Shown piece by piece: positions 59,726 to 64,000 of a stretch of 64,000 nucleotides of DNA (position 1 is the first letter of the stretch; every line of letters starts with the position of its first letter). Where the stretch lies: NCBI RefSeq assembly GCF_029892445.1, contig NZ_JARXVJ010000001.1:3534001-3598000 (forward strand). Direction: 5' to 3'. This stretch comes from Chryseobacterium sp. H1D6B (GTDB taxonomy: Bacteria > Bacteroidota > Bacteroidia > Flavobacteriales > Weeksellaceae). Below the pieces are notes generated by a model. It searched no databases, had not been told where the DNA came from, and was given only the letters and a program-made list of their open reading frames with translations. The position numbers and the translations under genes were made by a program.

Positions 59726-61792
59726 TTAATTAATATCCACATTACTTCCGGTAATAGTTATTTCTCCTCCAGCATTAATTGATGTTTTTGAGTCACTAGA
59801 TAAACTCAAATTACTTTTAGAAACAATCAATGTGTTATCTATAGAAGTCATGTTGAGCATTCCGTTTCCAACATTAATATTAATTGAATTTTGTAATATT
59901 ATAATTTTGTTTGTACCTACCTGAAGTGTAATACTAGTTTTTCCGTAAAGTATAATGTTTCCTGCTGCATCCATATCTAATACAGAATTAGCTCCTCCAC
60001 CGTCTTTTCCTCCAACATTAATAATACTGGAACTCCCTGCATTAAGAGTGTTTGTTGCTCCCGCATTTACTGTATTATTGGAACAGGTATTTGTAAACGC
60101 ATTTCCAGCTCCGTCAAATTTCATATCCGCACCTCCCTGATCTTTAAGATGCACAGATCCGTCACCGTCATTCAGTTCCAGCTTATTCCCGCTTCTGCTG
60201 CTCAAACTCTTTACATTATTCCCGGCACCCCCGCCGCCGCCCACTTCTCCATGAAACATTCCGCCCATCACAAAAGGACGGTCAGGATGCTGGTAGGCAA
60301 AATTAACGGCTACCTGGTCTCCAACTTCCGGAACAGCCATAAATCCTCTGTTTTTACTTACTTTATCACTTCCTCCGCCGTCCGGCGTCATGACACGGAT
60401 AAATTCTGTGGCATCATGACCGCTCTGCCAGTCAAACTGTACCTGGACTCTTCCCTGATTCAGGGGATCTGAATTGGAAATAACTTTTGCAAATTGGGGT
60501 TCTGCTTTGGGAGTATGAAATTCAGGCCTCGGAATAAAACCGCTGTCTGCAGCCACTGCTTCAAATGTTCCTGTATAATATCCTCTTGAATCTACTTCAT
60601 GGCTGGTTTCTGTGACCAGAAGTCTGGTGAAGTATTCTGTTTCGGCTGTATCTGTACGGCGCATTTCAATATCAGCGGTACATCCGGGATATAAAAAGGG
60701 GATTGTTGTAGTTCCGGAAGTAACAAAGACATCTGATGCTCTGCTTCCGGCTGTTCCTTTCTGTGAGGCATTAATATCCATAAATGAAGATGCTTTTATT
60801 GGTGCAGCTCTTAAAGATGGAGTAGAGAAGGTCTTTTCAGATATTTCATAAGCCCGCTGTGCAATATCAGAAACATGGCTGATTTTTGAACCGCCGGCAG
60901 AGAGTTTCTCATTTTTACTGCTGTTGTAGCCGTAAAAAGAAGGGCTGACGTGCTGTGCTTTCATCTTTATTTTAATATCATCTACACTGCTTCCATAGGT
61001 GAGTTTGACAGGCTGCTCCTGAATAGGGAGTTTTCCGAAATGAAGGACTTCGCCGTCATAAAAAAACTGTTCTCCGTAAGCTTCTGCCGTCCTGGCGAGA
61101 AAATTGTAATGAGTTTCTTCATACTGGGAACTGTAGGAAACGTTTCCGTGCTGGGCATCTACCCTGAAATCAAACTTATTCTTCTCCAGACCTTCAGTAA
61201 TAACTTTATCTGCAATGCTGTTCAGACTGATCTGCTGTGACCCTCCAAAACTCTGGGTGTGGGGAGCCGCGTCTAAAAGAATTCCGGGGCTGTATCCCGT
61301 AAGAACAATATTTCCCAAATTTCCTCCTTTACGGCTGAATCCGGCTTCGGTGATAACGCCGACAAAATTTCTCTCGGGACCCTCATCAATGTCCTTATAT
61401 TTAAAAACTACCGTAATCCGCTTTCCTAAAAAATTCTGGCTTTCTTCCAGATGATGATTTTCAGGATTACCCAGAGAATCGTGTGCGAGCGTCAGGCTGA
61501 ACTCATGGTGCTTTACAGCGCTCTGGCTTAATTTAAAATGAGTGAAATGCGAAATAACTTTTCCTTCTATAATGATATCAAGCTTTACAATCCGGTTCAG
61601 TCCCGGAATGCTGCTTTCTGGAAGAGCTTCTGCGTTATGTATTTTGGAGACCGGCTGTTTGTTCCATATCTTATCTTCTGTTATTAAAGGTGTATCAGGC
61701 TGTACAGTCTGGTTCATGAACATATTAGAATATTCTTGAGACTGATTTGTCTTTAGACCCTGTTTTTTTGAAAGTTTATTATCTTGTAGCAT
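59726..61792 (-). CDS. vgrG: T6SS spike protein VgrG
   Basis: 688 aa. The gp27-like part (about 60-420) has LDIIIEGKVISHFTHFKLSQ, YEETHYNFLARTAEAYGEQFFYDG and VTETSHEVDSRGYYTG. The gp5 OB-fold (about 435-540) has QGRVQVQFDWQS, IRVMTPDGGG and PEVGDQVAVNFAYQHPDRPFVMGG. A Gly-rich turn (GGGGGAG) leads into a beta-helix-like tail (about 550-688). It pierces the target cell and carries the effector tip. The last 130 codons (up to about 60100) are clearly more AT-rich than the rest. No T6SS sheath or baseplate genes lie in the window, so this is an orphan vgrG locus. Confidence 0.94.
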   Translation of the reverse strand: MLQDNKLSKKQGLKTNQSQEYSNMFMNQTVQPDTPLITEDKIWNKQPVSKIHNAEALPESSIPGLNRIVKLDIIIEGKVISHFTHFKLSQSAVKHHEFSLTLAHDSLGNPENHHLEESQNFLGKRITVVFKYKDIDEGPERNFVGVITEAGFSRKGGNLGNIVLTGYSPGILLDAAPHTQSFGGSQQISLNSIADKVITEGLEKNKFDFRVDAQHGNVSYSSQYEETHYNFLARTAEAYGEQFFYDGEVLHFGKLPIQEQPVKLTYGSSVDDIKIKMKAQHVSPSFYGYNSSKNEKLSAGGSKISHVSDIAQRAYEISEKTFSTPSLRAAPIKASSFMDINASQKGTAGSRASDVFVTSGTTTIPFLYPGCTADIEMRRTDTAETEYFTRLLVTETSHEVDSRGYYTGTFEAVAADSGFIPRPEFHTPKAEPQFAKVISNSDPLNQGRVQVQFDWQSGHDATEFIRVMTPDGGGSDKVSKNRGFMAVPEVGDQVAVNFAYQHPDRPFVMGGMFHGEVGGGGGAGNNVKSLSSRSGNKLELNDGDGSVHLKDQGGADMKFDGAGNAFTNTCSNNTVNAGATNTLNAGSSSIINVGGKDGGGANSVLDMDAAGNIILYGKTSITLQVGTNKIIILQNSININVGNGMLNMTSIDNTLIVSKSNLSLSSDSKTSINAGGEITITGSNVDIN

Positions 61793-62655
61793 GATGTAAT
61801 TTTCTGGATTTGTGTTCTATCGAAATAATATCTTGCAGCGTTCTAATCTGAGCCTGATTCGTTTGTCAAAGAACAGAAGACAGTTCAGTACATCGGGGCA
61901 GATTCTACCGTCCTGTCTTTGTTCTTTTATAAAATATATGAATGTTAAATACCGCCTGTATGATTGCTGTCAGTATAGAAGGTATTTCCATTCAAGAATA
62001 TTTCTAAATATCAGATCTAAATATCACTCTGTGGTTACGAAGAAGTTTTTAAAATTTTTAATCGCTGCCACTTACCGTTTTTATCAATTAAATAATAATT
62101 TATCTGATTGAATTATAAAGGTATTTTATGTGCTGTATACAAGTAAGATCCAGTTTTAATAAAAACAGGTAGTCCAAGTCCTTTTTGTATGAATTAAAAA
62201 ATATTAAATTATCTATATTGTTGTTAATCAGTTGTTTATTGGACTGTTTTGATACGGGCTAAAACAATGTAAATTCTGAAAAAAAATATTTTTCCATCCT
62301 AAATCAGTTTTTCACTTCAAAAAAAATAATTTTTACATTGATCAACTGATTGAAATATTATAAATCATAAGGCTGTAATAGGTATTAAATTATCAATAAG
62401 TTACAAATAGCTTATTGATAATTTTAAGTCTGTTTTTTTACAGGTGTTTTGATGGGAATCGCTAGATAAAATCCATTTATTTATAGGAGAAATGTCAAAA
62501 ATCGTCGCAAAAGGGAGATATTTAGAAATAATTATTGTTTAAGCTTCCTGATTTAGACTAATCACTTAACGTGAAAACAGCAGCACTTACTAGTTCTTTA
62601 TTGTGATGTTTTCTTACTATTCTTTTCTTTGAATCTAAACTTAAAATAGTTCATT
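61793..62655. other. 863-bp AT-rich gap between vgrG and the micropeptide gene
   Basis: No convincing gene. It contains a hairpin (62387-62424, listed separately) and a short 16-codon frame with AGGAG in front (62492-62542, not annotated as a gene). The region should hold the vgrG promoter (minus strand) and the micropeptide promoter (plus strand), but no clean TAnnTTTG was assigned to either. Confidence 0.55.
62387..62424. terminator. 14-bp stem hairpin in the gap
   Basis: AAATTATCAATAAG (62387-62400) pairs perfectly with CTTATTGATAATTT (62411-62424), with a 10-base loop. AT-rich and symmetrical; it is followed by TAAGTCTGTTTTTTT, so it may terminate a plus-strand transcript or act as an operator dyad. 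Confidence 0.45.
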
Positions 62656-62799
62656 ATGAAAAAATTATCAAGAAGTGATTTAAAATCAATCAGTGGAGGA
62701 TTCGCTTGTATGTGCGGCACAACAAATATTGGGGAATACAATGATATTAGAAAATGTGCAAGAGACTGCGGTGTTTTCATACCAGTTAACCCTAATTAA
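62656..62799 (+). CDS. Double-glycine-leader, four-Cys micropeptide (bacteriocin-like)
   Basis: 47 aa, too short for most gene callers. Leader MKKLSRSDLKSISGG is a GG-type leader (LS.xDLKxIxGG), which C39-peptidase ABC transporters cut after the two glycines. The core of 32 residues has four Cys in a C-x-C-x13-C-x3-C pattern (FACMCGTT ... CARDCG). It has its own terminator (62876-62906). Such peptides are common in Chryseobacterium under the label bacteriocin-like protein; no C39 transporter or maturation gene is in the window. Whether the product is antibacterial, a signal or a modified peptide is unknown. Confidence 0.82.
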   Translation: MKKLSRSDLKSISGGFACMCGTTNIGEYNDIRKCARDCGVFIPVNPN

Positions 62800-62875
62800 T
62801 CATTAAATTTTTTTAAGTCTTTTTATCTTCAGTAAAATCTACAGTTAAAAGATGTAGAAAAAGTGGTGTCAATAA

Positions 62876-62908
62876 AAAAAGGATTTCATATTTTGAAATC
62901 CTTTTTCT
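62876..62908. terminator. Bidirectional terminator
   Basis: AAAAAGGATTTCA (62876-62888) pairs perfectly with TGAAATCCTTTTT (62894-62906). It serves the micropeptide (+) and the nucleoside phosphorylase gene (-). Confidence 0.92.
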
Positions 62909-62926
62909 TGTATATGATAATGGAAG

Positions 62927-63781
62927 TTATTTGATAATTCTTTCCAATACCCACTCAATAAGGTTTTTTTCAGAAGCATGATGGTCTGCTGAGAATTCTC
63001 CGCGTCTTCTGTTGGCAATCACATTATTTACAGTGATTGCTTTATGTCCTAATAATTTTGAAAGGGCATAAATTGCAGAAGTTTCCATTTCAAAGTTCGT
63101 TACTCCAAGATCATTTAAAGTTTCCAAAAACTTTTCATCTAGAGCTTTTAAACGCAGCTGTCTTCCCTGAGGTGCATAGAAACCCGGGAAAGTAGCGGTA
63201 TTTCCATGGTATTTTGCATCCTTATAATAATCTGCGATATCTTCAGCCCAGTCAGCGAAATAAAGCATCGGCTTGATCTTTTCGTAAGGAAATTTTTCTA
63301 CGAAGTTTTTAGAAAACTCATTTTCAAAACTGTAGTCCTGATAGAAATGCATCAGCCCGTCTAAACCTACAACATTCTGTGTAACCAGCATATTGTCAAC
63401 CTGTACGTCAGGATTTACACTTCCGCACGTTCCCATACGGAAAAGCTCAAGGGCTCTATGTTCTTTTTTGATCTCTTTATTTTTAAGATCGATATTGACC
63501 AAAGCATCAAGTTCGTTCATTACAATATCGATGTTTTCTGTACCGATTCCTGTAGACATTACAGAAATTCTTTCCCCGCGAAGTGTTCCTGTGTGGGTGT
63601 AGAATTCTCTTTTGTTCTTTTTAATTTCTACTTTGTCGAAATACTGAGAAACTTTCGGTACTCTGTCAGGATCTCCCACAAGAATTACTTTGTCAGCGAT
63701 ATCTTCAGGTAAAAGATTTAAGTGGTATACACTTCCGTCATCATTCAGAACAAGCTCTGAAGCAGCAAGTTTATTAAGCAT
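62927..63781 (-). CDS. Nucleoside phosphorylase (uridine phosphorylase-like)
   Basis: 284 aa from the ATG at 63781 (MLNKLAASELVLNDDGSVYH). An earlier TTG-extended reading adds 22 residues that overlap the next gene and was rejected. The PNP/UDP fold is shown by VILVGDPDRVPKVSQYF, MSTGIGTENIDIVMNEL, RMGTCGSVNPDVQV and TNFEMETSAIYALSKLLG. It cleaves a nucleoside with phosphate to release the base and ribose 1-phosphate; uridine is the likely substrate but purines cannot be excluded. The partial gene upstream ends 19 bases before it. Confidence 0.9.
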   Translation of the reverse strand: MLNKLAASELVLNDDGSVYHLNLLPEDIADKVILVGDPDRVPKVSQYFDKVEIKKNKREFYTHTGTLRGERISVMSTGIGTENIDIVMNELDALVNIDLKNKEIKKEHRALELFRMGTCGSVNPDVQVDNMLVTQNVVGLDGLMHFYQDYSFENEFSKNFVEKFPYEKIKPMLYFADWAEDIADYYKDAKYHGNTATFPGFYAPQGRQLRLKALDEKFLETLNDLGVTNFEMETSAIYALSKLLGHKAITVNNVIANRRRGEFSADHHASEKNLIEWVLERIIK

Positions 63782-63800
63782 AAAATATTTTTTTTTAGTT

Positions 63801-64000
63801 TTAATCAATGAAAACAGCCTGTTTATATGGAGAAGTAGCCAGTTCATAAACAGAATTGTACTCTTCTACGATTCTGCGTTGTCCTCTGTCTACTTCGTAT
63901 AGTGTGACTGTTACTTTTTCGAAATTTTTAGGATCTTTTCTTTGGGAAGTGACTTCATAAAAATGACCGTCTTTATTGAGTACAGAAACCAATTCTTCCT
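63801..64000 (-). CDS. Conserved hypothetical protein, 5'-truncated by the window edge
   Basis: The last 66 codons are visible; the frame is open to the right edge with no ATG, so the start lies outside. It is charged and beta-rich: VTSQRKDPKNFEKVTVTLYEV then QRRIVEEYNSVYELATSPYKQAVFID. No family is recognised. It is upstream of and likely co-transcribed with the nucleoside phosphorylase gene. Confidence 0.7.
   Translation of the reverse strand, partial: EELVSVLNKDGHFYEVTSQRKDPKNFEKVTVTLYEVDRGQRRIVEEYNSVYELATSPYKQAVFID

Noticed and set aside
60149..60472. 107-codon antisense frame inside vgrG
   Set aside because: The opposite strand encodes the conserved OB-fold of VgrG.
61812..62111. 99-codon plus-strand frame upstream of vgrG
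   Set aside because: Composition is unlike that of real genes in the window (Arg/Ser/Tyr-rich, no domain). It occupies the region where the vgrG promoter should be.
62492..62542. 16-codon frame with an AGGAG-like site (MSKIVAKGRYLEIIIV)
   Set aside because: Too short to judge and no conservation visible; Shine-Dalgarno is rarely used here. It may be a remnant.
1..64000. CRISPR arrays, tRNA or rRNA genes, insertion sequences, prophage
   Set aside because: None seen: no regularly spaced repeats of array type, no transposase or integrase motifs, no rRNA or tRNA cloverleaf sequences were recognised.

Overview
The window is a chromosomal segment of a Flavobacteriia bacterium, most likely Chryseobacterium or a close relative in the Weeksellaceae. 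The evidence is the low GC content, type IX secretion (T9SS) sorting domains, SusC/SusD genes, a GldI-like lipoprotein, many proteins of flavobacterial DUF families (DUF4294, DUF922, DUF3472), and the near absence of Shine-Dalgarno sites. Many genes are instead preceded by the Bacteroidetes -7 element TAnnTTTG. I saw no rRNA, tRNA, CRISPR array, insertion sequence or prophage. Gene assignments come from recognising motifs by eye; no database search was run.

Layout. 1-8 kb: end of a DAHP synthase/chorismate mutase, rsgA, ndk, a GH29 fucosidase, a DUF1772 membrane protein, rpe, an M42 peptidase, DUF4294 and a Nudix hydrolase. 8-17 kb: mnmD, ilvE, a GldI-like lipoprotein next to a cyclophilin-FKBP fusion lipoprotein, several secreted proteins, and a large DUF3472/ricin/T9SS protein, followed by about 700 bp of degenerate repeats. 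17-24 kb: two tandem M28 peptidases (the upstream copy has lost catalytic residues), then DUF1015, serA, serC and a ferredoxin. 24-33 kb: acyl-CoA reductase, BI-1, a thioredoxin/DUF6952 pair beside a peroxiredoxin, an M16 peptidase, an aminotransferase and rsmG. 33-40 kb: a lipoprotein, DUF922, an AddB-like nuclease, a T9SS lipase-like protein and an acyl-CoA dehydrogenase.

40-53 kb is a polysaccharide utilisation locus. A Nudix-type transcription regulator and a sugar MFS transporter face a long operon of susC, susD, GH30, GH3, GH16 and GH30. The enzyme set suggests beta-1,3/beta-1,6-glucan (laminarin or fungal wall glucan): the GH16 would cut beta-1,3 chains, the GH30 enzymes beta-1,6 or beta-glucosyl linkages, the GH3 would release glucose, and SusCD and the MFS would import the products.

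53-56.5 kb holds fabI, a small LEA-like protein, the DNA glycosylase gene tag and a secreted protein with YadA-like head repeats. 56.6-61.8 kb is an orphan type VI secretion island transcribed leftwards: vgrG, an unrecognised 280-aa protein, a PAAR-like/transmembrane/lipase effector and an ankyrin-repeat lipoprotein that is the likely immunity protein. The 3' end of vgrG changes composition abruptly, as expected for a swapped effector cassette. Upstream of vgrG is an AT-rich gap with a strong hairpin, then a 47-codon gene for a double-glycine-leader, four-cysteine peptide. The window ends with a nucleoside phosphorylase and a truncated conserved gene.
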